From SpSt-1165 sp964391725 (GTDB lineage Bacteria > Chloroflexota > Anaerolineae > Anaerolineales > Anaerolineaceae): DNA of 64,000 nt. Shown here one piece after another: positions 15,490 through 24,793 of this stretch. The notes under the pieces are model-generated. The model searched no databases. It was not told the origin of the DNA and worked only from the letters and a program-made list of their open reading frames with translations. The stretch spans positions 1 to 64,000 of the forward strand of contig CAYMNB010000011.1 in the NCBI GenBank assembly GCA_964391725.1. The letters run 5' to 3'. Made by a program: the position numbers and the translations under genes. The first letter of the stretch is position 1, and each line of letters opens with the position of its first letter.

Positions 15490-15960
15490 ATGGCATCACC
15501 ATCTTTTGTCACCCAGGAAGGCTATGATAAACTGCTTGATGAACTGAAATACCTGAAGACCGAACGGCGCCGCGAGGTGGCAGAGCGTTTGCACAATGCC
15601 ATCGATGACGGCGCAGATGTGCTCGAAAATGCGGAATATGAAGCCGCCATGAACGAGCAGGCGTTTGTTGAGGGTAGGATCAGTGATCTGGAGGATATGC
15701 TTTCACGGGTGAAGGTTGTGGAGGTATCCAAAAAACGCAGCGGCCTGGTAGAACTTGGTTCTGTGGTAAAAATTCAGGAAGAGGATTTTGACCCCGAGGA
15801 ATATCAGATCGTTGGCATGGCTGAATCGGATGCAGAAAACGGAAAAATTTCCATGGATTCACCCCTGGGCAAATCGCTATATGGCCACAAAGCCGGCGAT
15901 ACAGTGACGGTAGACGCACCTGCGGGCAAATTTAAAGTGACTATTCTGGAAATACGTTAG
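15490..15960 (+). CDS. greA: Transcription elongation factor GreA
   Basis: A 156-residue protein that rescues backtracked RNA polymerase by stimulating transcript cleavage. The N-terminal coiled coil runs to about residue 75. Its tip region ADVLENAEYEAA keeps the acidic Asp and Glu of the usual GDLSENAEY motif. The C-terminal FKBP-like domain includes VGMAESDAENGKISMDSPLG and LYGHKAGDTV. The start has GGAGG 10 nt upstream. lysS follows 31 nt downstream, so the two are probably one operon. Confidence 0.97.
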   Translation: MASPSFVTQEGYDKLLDELKYLKTERRREVAERLHNAIDDGADVLENAEYEAAMNEQAFVEGRISDLEDMLSRVKVVEVSKKRSGLVELGSVVKIQEEDFDPEEYQIVGMAESDAENGKISMDSPLGKSLYGHKAGDTVTVDAPAGKFKVTILEIR

Positions 15961-15991
15961 CAGTAAATCGGCTTTATCAAAGAGGTGTTAG

Positions 15992-17524
15992 ATGAAATTG
16001 AACGAGTTGGAGAAAATCCGCGCTGAGAAAATCAACGCGTTGAGAGCGGCTGGCATTGAACCCTATCCAACCCGTGCCAAGCGTAGCCACACAACCGCGC
16101 AAGCCAAACAAGCCTTTGAAACAATTGAAGGGCAGGCAGGGGCGTCTCCCCTGGCGGTAACAGTTACCGGACGCATACGTTCCATCCGCACGATGGGGAA
16201 AATTTGTTTTGCTCACATTGAGGATATGGATGGACGCCTGCAACTTTTTCTGCGGGTGAATGAAATCGGCGCAGAGGCTATGAAATTCTTTACCACGCAT
16301 TTCGACCTGGGCGATTTTATTCAGGCGGAGGGCGACGTGGTGCGAACCCGTACCGGCGAAATTTCGCTGCTGGTGAAAGAGTTCCGTATGCTGGCAAAAG
16401 CCATCAAACCGCTGCCCGCCGCCAAAGATGAGGTAGTGGATGGCAAGGTTGTTCAGCATGCCACCTTGCAAGATCCGGAGCTGCGCTATCGCCAACGTTA
16501 CGCTGACCTGGCGGTGAATGCGGATGTGCGCGAATTGTTCCGCCTGCGCTCTGATGTTGTGCGCGCGATGCGGGCATTCCTAGATGATCATGGCTTTCTC
16601 GAAGTGGAAACCCCGATCTTGCAACCTGTTTATGGCGGTGCAGCGGCAAGGCCGTTCGTGACCCATCACAATCAACTGCATCAAGACCTGTATCTGCGCA
16701 TCAGTTTTGAGTTGTATTTGAAGCGGCTGGTGGTGGGCGGCATTGAACGCGTGTATGAAATCGGGCGTGATTTTCGCAATGAAGGAGTCAGCTTTAAACA
16801 CAACCCTGAATTCACCCAGATGGAATTCTATTGGGCGTATGCCGATTATCTGCAGGTCATGGAGTTGACAGAGCAGATGATCGCGTTTATCGCGCAAGAG
16901 GTGTTAGGTACGATGCAAATCACCTTTGACGGTCATGAGATCGACCTGACTCCGCCCTGGAAACGAGTCAATCTGCGGGAGGGGTTGTTAACAGTCACTG
17001 GCATCGATATCGCAGCATATTCTGACAGCGCGTCTTTGGCGGCGGCCATGAGAGCCAAGAACATCCCGGCAGATCCAACTGCAGCACGCGGTAAGTTGAT
17101 TGACAAACTGCTGGGCGATCATCTGGAGCCGACCCTGATGCAACCGACATTTTTATACGATTACCCCATCGATATTTCACCGCTGGCGAAAAAGCTGCCG
17201 AACGACCCCACCACTGTTGAACGGTTTGAAGGGTTTGTGGGGGGCATGGAGCTGTGCAATGCCTTCACAGAATTAAACGACCCCCTTGACCAGGAAGAAC
17301 GTTTTCTGGCAATGGGGCGTGAATATGTGGAAGGCGATGATGAGCGTCATCCGATGGATGATGATTATCTGCAGGCAATGAGCTATGGCATGCCGCCGAT
17401 GGGTGGTTTCGGCATTGGTATTGACCGCCTGGTGATGTTACTGACCGGCAAACGCTCAATTCGTGAGGTGATCCTGTTCCCGCATTTGCGTGACAAAGAT
17501 CGCAGCGAAGAGGATGGCGAATAG
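15992..17524 (+). CDS. lysS: Lysyl-tRNA synthetase, class II
   Basis: This enzyme charges tRNA-Lys with lysine. The 510-residue protein has an N-terminal OB-fold anticodon-binding domain (about 55-160). The class II core has motif 1 (FLEVETPILQPVYGGAAARPF), motif 2 (RVYEIGRDFRNEGVSFKHNPEF) and motif 3 (GFGIGIDRLVMLLTG) near the C-terminus. The start is preceded by AGAGGTG. It forms an operon with greA and ends without an obvious strong terminator before the convergent FRG gene. Confidence 0.97.
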   Translation: MKLNELEKIRAEKINALRAAGIEPYPTRAKRSHTTAQAKQAFETIEGQAGASPLAVTVTGRIRSIRTMGKICFAHIEDMDGRLQLFLRVNEIGAEAMKFFTTHFDLGDFIQAEGDVVRTRTGEISLLVKEFRMLAKAIKPLPAAKDEVVDGKVVQHATLQDPELRYRQRYADLAVNADVRELFRLRSDVVRAMRAFLDDHGFLEVETPILQPVYGGAAARPFVTHHNQLHQDLYLRISFELYLKRLVVGGIERVYEIGRDFRNEGVSFKHNPEFTQMEFYWAYADYLQVMELTEQMIAFIAQEVLGTMQITFDGHEIDLTPPWKRVNLREGLLTVTGIDIAAYSDSASLAAAMRAKNIPADPTAARGKLIDKLLGDHLEPTLMQPTFLYDYPIDISPLAKKLPNDPTTVERFEGFVGGMELCNAFTELNDPLDQEERFLAMGREYVEGDDERHPMDDDYLQAMSYGMPPMGGFGIGIDRLVMLLTGKRSIREVILFPHLRDKDRSEEDGE

Positions 17525-17553
17525 GAAAAAAGTCCTCAGTACCTTCTCTCTTC

Positions 17554-18348
17554 TCAGACAGCTTTATTCTTTGGGCTGTATAGCCGTTTCAGCCACATGC
17601 TGAGACCATCGAGGCCGGGAAAAAGCACCCGTTCGGTGATGTTGGCCTGGTCAAGTTTGTCGCGCAATTCCCACTTGACTTCTTTGGGGATGATGATTTT
17701 TCGAATCAATTCCGGATGATCTTTCAGCCAGTCATGTAAAGAACACTCGACTTTTGACATGAAAGAAAACAAGGCATATTGGTTGGCCATGCGGTCATCC
17801 AACGAAGGTGGTTCCATAAAGATGGGGAAGATCTGGTCGTACAACAATGCTAGCTCTTTGAGGTGTTGAATCTTCTCGGATAACTGATCCACGTTGAAAA
17901 CATCACCGCCTTCATCCTGCAAAACATCTTGCAGGTCTTTTGGCAGATATTGCTGTGTCTGGACAAAGTTGATCATGTAAATACAGCCATCACGGTCAAA
18001 CTTGTCAATGTCCATGGTGGCGAAGTGGGTAGCGATCAATGGAGAGTAGGTCCAATCGAGCATACGGGTTGGCAAGCCGAAATGTTGGGCGACAGCCAAC
18101 CAGTAGAAGATCGAATCACGCTCCACCACATCACGATGGGCATAGCGGCGGAAGTTGCGCAGCAGATGTTTTTCAACCTCGATATAATTTTCGCCCATTC
18201 GGTGTAAGGCGGAGTGGAGTTTGTAATGTTTATCTTCTACACCCCGAAAGGCGTAGGGAGAGCGGAAACGCCCCAATATAGGATCATAGGCATTATGATA
18301 GAGTTGATCCTGTAATTCACTCCAGTTGTGAATAGTTACTTTTTCCAT
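17554..18348 (-). CDS. FRG domain-containing protein
   Basis: A 264-residue protein with the FRG domain signature: YAFRGVEDKHYKLHSAL near the N-terminus, and AVAQHFGLPTRMLDWTYSPL with downstream ATHFATMD. FRG proteins are poorly characterised, and some occur in toxin or phage-defence settings. Here it is a stand-alone gene with no antitoxin-like partner. The remainder has no recognised domain. On the minus strand TACAAT lies 6 nt before the ATG with no ribosome site, so it may be leaderless. Confidence 0.88.
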   Translation of the reverse strand: MEKVTIHNWSELQDQLYHNAYDPILGRFRSPYAFRGVEDKHYKLHSALHRMGENYIEVEKHLLRNFRRYAHRDVVERDSIFYWLAVAQHFGLPTRMLDWTYSPLIATHFATMDIDKFDRDGCIYMINFVQTQQYLPKDLQDVLQDEGGDVFNVDQLSEKIQHLKELALLYDQIFPIFMEPPSLDDRMANQYALFSFMSKVECSLHDWLKDHPELIRKIIIPKEVKWELRDKLDQANITERVLFPGLDGLSMWLKRLYSPKNKAV

Positions 18349-18381
18349 ACATTGATTGTAGCGGAAAAAGTCAGAATTTGG

Positions 18382-19749
18382 TTAGTCATTCTCGTCGGGA
18401 ATACCGGGCAATTCTTCCAATTCTCGCAGCGGGAACAAGCGCCAGGAGAGGCCGCCAACCAGACGCACCCCCGCAAAGATCAAGAAAGTGGCGGTATAGC
18501 CTACCAGGCTGTGGATGAGGGCGCCCACCAACGGAGCGACGAAAACACTGATGTTCTGGAACATGGTGTAGTAGGCGGTATATTCATCACGCCGTTCATC
18601 GGGGGTGGCATCGAGCATCAGGTTGTAGTGGCTTAATCCCAAACCCGGCATCAATATACCGAGAACCATATTCAAAATTATGATAGCAGTCAGGTTGGGG
18701 AAAATGGCAACGACCAGGGGGAACAAGGGGCGCAAAAGTGCAGTGAAAAACAAAATCTTCTTTCTTCCATAGCGGTTGATCAGTTTTCTGCCAATCCCGA
18801 ACCCGATAATGTTGGTTACGCTGCCGGTGGCTGCCAGCAACCCCAACCAGCCTTCGGTTGCGTTTAATTCATTTAAATAGAATACAGTAAAAAGCGGGAT
18901 AACCGCCCATAAGCCAAAGTCCATCAGGAACGTATTTATGTTAAATTTTAGGAAGGTGGGGCTGGCACGGAAATCGGTAACCAATTTAAGAACTCGCTGC
19001 TTGACATTCAACGCGGGCAATTTCTTTTTTGGTTTGTCTGCTGCTTGCGGGTTCTCTGATGTATACGCACGTTCGCGGAATTCGATCTTCATTAAATAAA
19101 AGATGCTGACCAGTGACAGCAAGAACGATGCGAAATACATGATCTGGTAATTGAGAGGAAAAACAATCACATCCAGCAGCATACCGAATAGAAATGAACA
19201 AACGCTGTTGACAGCAAAGAATATCTGGTTGCGCAGTGAAAAAACGGCGGCCCGCTGCTCAGGCCGGATCACGGTGGCGGTCAGTGAGACAAAGCCGATG
19301 TTGAACACCTGCGCCGGCACCGTGAAGAGGATCAGCAGCCAGACAACCATCGTCCCCCGATTCAGGTTGAGAGAAGCAAGGAAGGGCACCAGCGCAATGA
19401 CCACAAAACCGGCGCGATGGAGGGCCAATGATCGCATTAACAGGGTTTTCTTCCCGGCAGTGCGCTGCAGCCAGGATCCGACCGGGATGGCAATGATCAC
19501 GGCTATCAATGCCGGAATCGAGGTCAAGATGGAGATCTGCTCATCGCCGGCACCCAAACGAATGGCATAGGCGGCATTGAAGGAGGCTGCTGCTGTGAGG
19601 AAGGTGGCAAAGAAAATTTCAATGATGAGAAAGTAACCATTGCGCTGCGATTTTTTGGTCAGGTCAATGTGCAGCCATTGGGTGAATTTCTTTTGCAGTA
19701 ACGCCGGTGTTTCCAGGATATTGTTGGAAAGATCAGTCAGTAATTTCAT
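18382..19749 (-). CDS. MFS transporter
   Basis: A 455-residue protein with 12 probable membrane helices and the major-facilitator loops (GFGIGRKLINRYGRKKILF after the central loop, GSWLQRTAGKKTLL in the first half). There is a hydrophilic central loop around residues 225-260. Substrate is unknown. Its ATG overlaps the thioesterase stop by 4 nt, so the two are co-transcribed and translationally coupled. Confidence 0.88.
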   Translation of the reverse strand: MKLLTDLSNNILETPALLQKKFTQWLHIDLTKKSQRNGYFLIIEIFFATFLTAAASFNAAYAIRLGAGDEQISILTSIPALIAVIIAIPVGSWLQRTAGKKTLLMRSLALHRAGFVVIALVPFLASLNLNRGTMVVWLLILFTVPAQVFNIGFVSLTATVIRPEQRAAVFSLRNQIFFAVNSVCSFLFGMLLDVIVFPLNYQIMYFASFLLSLVSIFYLMKIEFRERAYTSENPQAADKPKKKLPALNVKQRVLKLVTDFRASPTFLKFNINTFLMDFGLWAVIPLFTVFYLNELNATEGWLGLLAATGSVTNIIGFGIGRKLINRYGRKKILFFTALLRPLFPLVVAIFPNLTAIIILNMVLGILMPGLGLSHYNLMLDATPDERRDEYTAYYTMFQNISVFVAPLVGALIHSLVGYTATFLIFAGVRLVGGLSWRLFPLRELEELPGIPDEND

Positions 19750-20171
19750 GAAAACTGCTGGCCTTCAAATTCGCTGATTCTTTTCCGCCATTGGTCCGAA
19801 ATCGGGGTTGACACTTCGTTGATGTAATCAAAGCCTACGTTAATGGTTTCGCCAGTGGCGCAAATGGCTTTTGATTCAGCATCGCGAATGATGAATTCAA
19901 ATTTCATACTTTTGCCACCGATATGGCTGACGCGTGCTCCTACTTCTATTCGCTGACCATAGAACAACGGCAGCCGGTAAGTGATATGAACATCCGCCAC
20001 AATCACGCCTAATTGTTGGAAATCTTTGCCGTCCCACAGGCCAAGATGCTGAAGATATGCCAGGCGCGCACTTTCAATATAGGTGCCGTAGCGGGTGTTA
20101 TTGACATGCCCCTGGGCATCAATATCGCTGTAACTCACATTGATTGGAAAAAAATAACGGTAATCACTCAT
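19746..20171 (-). CDS. Acyl-CoA thioesterase, 4HBT hotdog fold
   Basis: A 141-residue hotdog-fold protein. The N-terminal VSYSDIDAQGHVNNTRY contains the catalytic-type Asp of the 4-hydroxybenzoyl-CoA thioesterase family, followed by the long central helix YIESARLAYLQHLGL. It hydrolyses an acyl-CoA whose identity is not clear. ATG 20171 is chosen with GAGGA just upstream; GTG 20183 is an alternative. A minus-strand TATAAT lies about 40 nt upstream. Confidence 0.88.
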   Translation of the reverse strand: MSDYRYFFPINVSYSDIDAQGHVNNTRYGTYIESARLAYLQHLGLWDGKDFQQLGVIVADVHITYRLPLFYGQRIEVGARVSHIGGKSMKFEFIIRDAESKAICATGETINVGFDYINEVSTPISDQWRKRISEFEGQQFS

Positions 20172-20303
20172 ACAAATCCTCACGCATCCTACCAGTAGAT
20201 TCGAGTGTTATTATACAAGATTCTGATGCTGAAGGTTTAGAGAGATTGCTGTTGCAGGGGAAAAATGCGGCTTGCGTTGCAGAAATGTAATGTGATGGAG
20301 GAA

Positions 20304-21863
20304 CTATCTGACCAGCGAGGTATGCCTGCGCAGGCAGATCTGATTGCGCCCTTTTTCTTTGGCCTGATACAGAGCTTCGTCTGCCATGAAAAAAACATCC
20401 TGGTAGTCCAATTGGGCGGCAGAAGCAGCCAAAATGGCGCCCATACTGATGGTAGTTTGTATGTTGCGACCGTTCTCTGTTTGAAACCTATGGTGATTGA
20501 TACTGTCATGCACCCGGTTCAGGATCACCCAGGCTTGAGATTCGTTGACATTGTGCAAGAAGATGATGAATTCATCGCCTCCATAACGCCCGAATATATC
20601 AGAAGGACGTATCGAGCGGCGGAAGATGTCAGTAATTTCACGAAGGATATCATCGCCGGTCTGATGTCCATACTGGTCATTGATGGTTTTGAAATGATCA
20701 ATATCGAATACTACGAAACAATAGCTGGTGTGGATGAATTTTTCATCAGCCATTCTTGCCTGAATGGCGGCTTCACTGAAGCGGCGGTTGTAAACGCCGG
20801 TTAATGGGTCAGTAGAAGCAAGTTGGCTGGTATTCTTCATGGTCTTTAGAAGGGGAGTGATATCGTGCATGACCACTTTGATGAATTGTTGGGTTAAGGA
20901 GATGTTAGTATCAAAACCGCGGTTTTCAGAATAAAAAACAAAGCGGTAACTGTGCTGCCGGCTGTCGATGTCATTGTCCGGTTCCAATCCCAACTCTTCC
21001 ATTTTGAGGGCCAATTCTGGATAAGCACTTTTCAACGGTCTGCCTGCCATATCAGACCAGTTCTTTTTCAAGTTGGTACACATCGGTTGGTTCAGGTCAA
21101 CGATGATGCCGCCACGGCTTAACACCAAAATAGCGTCTGTATTGTGATTGAAGGTGTCGTCACGCGACAGTGGTGTGATGTTAAAAAGATTGTTGGCATA
21201 GGTGTAGGCGGTGAAAAACAACCCTGACAGGATGCAGAGATGCCCGAATATGTACAGGTTGAAAAGATGCAGGTTGAGGGCGGCGATCAGGGTGTAGGCC
21301 ATAAAAAGAATCATCAGGTAAAGAGAAACACTGATTTGCGGCTGAAAGATTCTGGGGTAGGCATTTTTACGGCTGGAATAGTTGAAAAATATATACAGCA
21401 GGATCAAACAGTAGAGACAGGCCATGATGCCAAACCCGGCGCCATAATCCTGGAAAATCTGCTTGTACGGGCCGATATCAATAAATGAAATGGACTGGAG
21501 GTACATGTTGTGGAGTGGGTTGGTGATTCGTAAAACGGCAAAAAAGACAGTCAAACCAATCAGGGTATAAAAAAGTGTGGGTTTGAACTTGCCGGTTACA
21601 TGCTGGTAGATGAAGAGAAGAAAAAAGGAGATAGCAGCCATCCCGGTGATGTTGCCGGTTGTGTTGATAAACCGAAGCGTCTCCTCATTGCGGATAAAGA
21701 CCTCCAACAGGTGGGTGATGATCCATACTATGGATAGGGCTAAATAAATGATCAGCAGACGAAAATGGGCAGGTTTGGCGCGGAGAATGAGCAACCCAAA
21801 AGCAACCAGTCCGCTGGCGATTAGCAATCCAGAAAAAAATATATACAACCAGAAAGAGAGCAA
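20304..21863 (-). CDS. 7TM-PAS-GGDEF diguanylate cyclase
   Basis: A 519-residue paralogue of the 7301-8884 protein: an N-terminal seven-helix membrane region, a PAS-like segment (DAILVLSRGGIIVDLNQPM) and a GGDEF domain. Here the catalytic loop is intact (FGRYGGDEFIIFL), preceded by DPLTGVYNRRF and VVFDIDHFKTINDQYGHQTGD, so it should make cyclic di-GMP. The start is TTG 21863, since no early ATG exists in frame; AGGGGCC lies upstream. A minus-strand TATAAT sits at 21913-21918. No c-di-GMP phosphodiesterase or PilZ gene lies nearby. Confidence 0.9.
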   Translation of the reverse strand: MLSFWLYIFFSGLLIASGLVAFGLLILRAKPAHFRLLIIYLALSIVWIITHLLEVFIRNEETLRFINTTGNITGMAAISFFLLFIYQHVTGKFKPTLFYTLIGLTVFFAVLRITNPLHNMYLQSISFIDIGPYKQIFQDYGAGFGIMACLYCLILLYIFFNYSSRKNAYPRIFQPQISVSLYLMILFMAYTLIAALNLHLFNLYIFGHLCILSGLFFTAYTYANNLFNITPLSRDDTFNHNTDAILVLSRGGIIVDLNQPMCTNLKKNWSDMAGRPLKSAYPELALKMEELGLEPDNDIDSRQHSYRFVFYSENRGFDTNISLTQQFIKVVMHDITPLLKTMKNTSQLASTDPLTGVYNRRFSEAAIQARMADEKFIHTSYCFVVFDIDHFKTINDQYGHQTGDDILREITDIFRRSIRPSDIFGRYGGDEFIIFLHNVNESQAWVILNRVHDSINHHRFQTENGRNIQTTISMGAILAASAAQLDYQDVFFMADEALYQAKEKGRNQICLRRHTSLVR

Positions 21864-21990
21864 GGATTTGGCCCCTGTGATACAGAAATGACAAGTAGAT
21901 TCTACTCAGTCGATTATAGCACAAACCATGGCGGTCTTTGCTGATGAATTTGTGAATATAATCGGTTATTGATATTGCAATATGCGGCTA

Positions 21991-22019
21991 TTGACAGTGA
22001 CGGGCTGTTTGGCTATACT
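21991..22019 (+). promoter_or_regulatory. Promoter of lacI-sugar transporter operon
   Basis: TTGACA, a 17-nt spacer, then TATACT: a near-perfect sigma-70 promoter that places the transcription start at about 22026, against the operators. Confidence 0.85.
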
Positions 22020-22026
22020 ATTGATA

Positions 22027-22054
22027 TGAAAACGTTGTCATGTAAACGTTTTCA
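22027..22054 (+). promoter_or_regulatory. Two abutting LacI-family operators
   Basis: TGAAAACGTTGTCA (22027-22040) and TGTAAACGTTTTCA (22041-22054) are both 14-bp near-palindromes centred on CG, the form recognised by LacI/CcpA-type regulators. Together they form a larger inverted repeat, ATATGAAAACG to CGTTTTCATAT. Lying at +1, they would block the promoter, implying autorepression by the adjacent regulator. Confidence 0.8.
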
Positions 22055-22089
22055 TATAACCAATCATTTCAGTTGAGGAGAATAAGCCT

Positions 22090-23235
22090 TTGGTCACCAT
22101 CACAGATGTTGCCAAACTTGCGGGGGTTTCGCCAGTGACGGTCTCTCGTGTGGTGAATGATTCTGACTATGTCAGCAAAGCCACACGCGAAAGGGTGGAA
22201 CACGCTATCAAAGAGCTGGGGTATGTGCCGCATTTCATGGCGCGTGGTTTGCGCTTGAACCGCACGTTTACCCTGGCGCTGGTGCTGCCCGATATTACCA
22301 ATGTGTTCTGGACAACAGTGGCGCGTGGTGCGGAAGATGCTGCTATGAAGAATAATTTCTCCATTCTCTTTTACAACGTCGATGAAGATATCAAAAAGCA
22401 GGACCGGGTGGTCGATATTGTGCTTTCGCAGCAGGTTGATGGGGTGATGATCGCACCGCATGACAGCGATATCAAGCAACTGGCGAAGTTGCAGCACAAC
22501 CGTGTGCCGACGGTGATCCTCGATCGAAAACTGGATGATAGCCAGTTGGAGCACAAGTTTGATTTTATACGCGGCGATTCGATCTCAGGCGCTTACCAAT
22601 TGACCCGCCATCTGATCCGGCTGGGTCACAAGAGAATTGCCATGGTTTCGGGTAATTTACATGCTTCCACCGCCCAGGACCGTGTTCTGGGGTACCGCAT
22701 GGCACTGCAGGACCAGGCTATCCCATTTGATGAAGACCTGATCGTGTATGGTGAATTCAAAGCCAGCGCAGGCGCGGCCATGACCCATCAACTGTTGGAT
22801 CAAGGTCTGGCTTTTAGCAGTATCTTCGCTGCCAATAACATGATCGGCATGGGTGTGGTGCGTGAGTTGCTGCGGCGGAATATTCGTATTCCTGAAGATA
22901 TGTCGATTGTGTTCTACGATGATTACGCCACTGATAGCGATTATTTCCCTTTCTTTACGGTGATTACACAGCAAGCCTATGAAATCGGTTATGCAGCTGC
23001 AGAAATGCTGTTCAGTCGCATGGTGAACCCGGATATGTCCAGCCGCACCCAGATTCTGCCGTCCACGTTGATCGTGCGTTATTCCTGTGGCGCTCAGATC
23101 AAAGACGGCAAATCTCCTTTGAGCCTACCGGTACAGGCGACCAGTGCGTTTCACCAAACGACGAGCAGGGTGAAACCTATCGAGGATTTTTTGGATGATA
23201 CAGGCGGGTTACCGGCGAAGGGGAGCAATCAATGA
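22090..23235 (+). CDS. LacI family transcriptional regulator
   Basis: A 381-residue repressor. The N-terminal helix-turn-helix reads TITDVAKLAGVSPVTVSRVVN and is followed by the hinge-helix region, then a periplasmic-binding-like effector domain (LALVLPDITNVFW and onward). The start is TTG 22090 behind TGAGGAG; the motif begins immediately after it. About 40 residues beyond the usual C-terminus are low in hydrophobics. It is the first gene of the sugar ABC operon, its stop overlaps the ATPase start (ATGA), and twin operators lie in its own promoter. The effector is probably the transported sugar. Confidence 0.94.
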   Translation: MVTITDVAKLAGVSPVTVSRVVNDSDYVSKATRERVEHAIKELGYVPHFMARGLRLNRTFTLALVLPDITNVFWTTVARGAEDAAMKNNFSILFYNVDEDIKKQDRVVDIVLSQQVDGVMIAPHDSDIKQLAKLQHNRVPTVILDRKLDDSQLEHKFDFIRGDSISGAYQLTRHLIRLGHKRIAMVSGNLHASTAQDRVLGYRMALQDQAIPFDEDLIVYGEFKASAGAAMTHQLLDQGLAFSSIFAANNMIGMGVVRELLRRNIRIPEDMSIVFYDDYATDSDYFPFFTVITQQAYEIGYAAAEMLFSRMVNPDMSSRTQILPSTLIVRYSCGAQIKDGKSPLSLPVQATSAFHQTTSRVKPIEDFLDDTGGLPAKGSNQ

Positions 23236-24782
23236 GTGACGCTTTGGTAAGGATGGAAGGCATTGTCAAGGTGTTTCCAGGCGTCAGAGCGTTGGACTAC
23301 TGCAAGTTTGAGCTCAAGGCTGGGGAAGTGCACGCGCTGGTGGGAGAAAATGGGGCCGGTAAGTCCACCTTGATGAAATGCCTGGCTGGCATTTACCATC
23401 CCAATGAAGGACGGATGTTCCTGCGTGGTGAGGAAGTGACTATTCCCAACCCGCGGGCTGCGCAGGATCTGGGGATTAGCATCATTCACCAGGAATTGAA
23501 CCTGATGCCGCATTTGACGGTGGCGCAGAATATCTTCATCGGCAGGGAACGCGCCGACAAAACACGCATATTCCTTGATGAGAAATGGGCAGAAAATGAG
23601 ACCCGCCGCCTGCTGAAACTGCTGCACCTGAACATCGATCCGCGCACCAAAGCAGAAAACCTGACGGTCGCCAAGCAGCAAATGGTGGAAATTACCAAGG
23701 CAATCTCGTTCAATTCAGATGTGCTGATCATGGATGAACCAACAGCTTCATTGACCGAAACAGAGATCGAAGACCTGTTCGTTATCATCCGCAAACTGCG
23801 GGAAGAGGGCGTGGGTATCATCTACATTTCTCATCGCCTTGAGGAATTGAAAGAGATCTCGGACCGCATCACCGTGATGCGTGACGGTAATTATATTGAC
23901 ACGCTGCCTACCGCGACCACCGACATCGGCACCATCATCAACCTGATGGTGGGGCGAACGATCTACCAGGATGCACCGCATGTGCCAGAAAATGGCGACC
24001 AGCCTGTGGTGCTTGAAGTGAAAGATCTCAACCGCGGTAAAGAGATCATCGATGTGAATTTCCACCTGAAGCGGGGCGAAATTCTGGGATTTGCCGGGTT
24101 GATGGGGGCTGGCAGGACAGAAGTAGCACGGGCGATTTTTGGCGCAGAATCCGTTGATTCCGGAGATATTTATATTCATGGCGAAAAGGTGGATATCAAC
24201 CATCCCAAAGATGCTGTGAAGCACGGCATCGGGTACCTGTCAGAAGACCGCAAACGCTATGGTGTTGTGCTGGGCATGGATGTAGAAAACAACACTGTCA
24301 TGGCATGCTTTACCAATTTCCTGCAAAAATTGGGTTTTGTGGATGACAAAGCCACGCGCAGAACTGCCCTCGAATATGTTAAGAAGCTGGATATCCGCAC
24401 GCCGTCCATTGCTCAGAAAGTGAAATTTCTTTCGGGCGGCAACCAGCAGAAGGTGGTGGTGGGCAAATGGCTTACTGCCGATTCAGAGATCATGATCTTT
24501 GATGAACCTACCCGTGGGATTGATGTGGGGGCGAAGAGCGAGATTTACAATTTGTTGAATGAGCTGGCAGAACAGGGAAAGTCGATCATAATGATCTCTT
24601 CTGAGCTGCCTGAGATTCTGCGCATGAGCCACCGCATTATTGTGATGTGTGAGGGGCGCATCACGGGTGAACTGACCGCTGAGGAAGCGAACCAGGTGAA
24701 GATCATGACCTATGCAACCATGCGCAACAATAACCCGAAAGAAATGGTTGATGCCAACGCAGCAGCCGTTTTGCAACCATAA
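23232..24782 (+). CDS. Sugar ABC transporter ATPase, tandem-domain (RbsA-like)
   Basis: A 516-residue ATPase with two ABC cassettes. The first has Walker A GENGAGKSTLMKCL and Walker B VLIMDEPTASLTE. The second has a degenerate Walker A region (GFAGLMGAGRTEVARAIFG), signature LSGGNQQKVVVGKWL and Walker B IMIFDEPTRGIDVGAKSEIY. The RTE/GIDVGAK pattern is typical of the ribose/xylose/galactose class (CUT2). It acts at the cytoplasmic face with the permease and lipoprotein encoded next. Confidence 0.95.
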   Translation: MSDALVRMEGIVKVFPGVRALDYCKFELKAGEVHALVGENGAGKSTLMKCLAGIYHPNEGRMFLRGEEVTIPNPRAAQDLGISIIHQELNLMPHLTVAQNIFIGRERADKTRIFLDEKWAENETRRLLKLLHLNIDPRTKAENLTVAKQQMVEITKAISFNSDVLIMDEPTASLTETEIEDLFVIIRKLREEGVGIIYISHRLEELKEISDRITVMRDGNYIDTLPTATTDIGTIINLMVGRTIYQDAPHVPENGDQPVVLEVKDLNRGKEIIDVNFHLKRGEILGFAGLMGAGRTEVARAIFGAESVDSGDIYIHGEKVDINHPKDAVKHGIGYLSEDRKRYGVVLGMDVENNTVMACFTNFLQKLGFVDDKATRRTALEYVKKLDIRTPSIAQKVKFLSGGNQQKVVVGKWLTADSEIMIFDEPTRGIDVGAKSEIYNLLNELAEQGKSIIMISSELPEILRMSHRIIVMCEGRITGELTAEEANQVKIMTYATMRNNNPKEMVDANAAAVLQP

Positions 24783-24793
24783 GGAACTGAACG

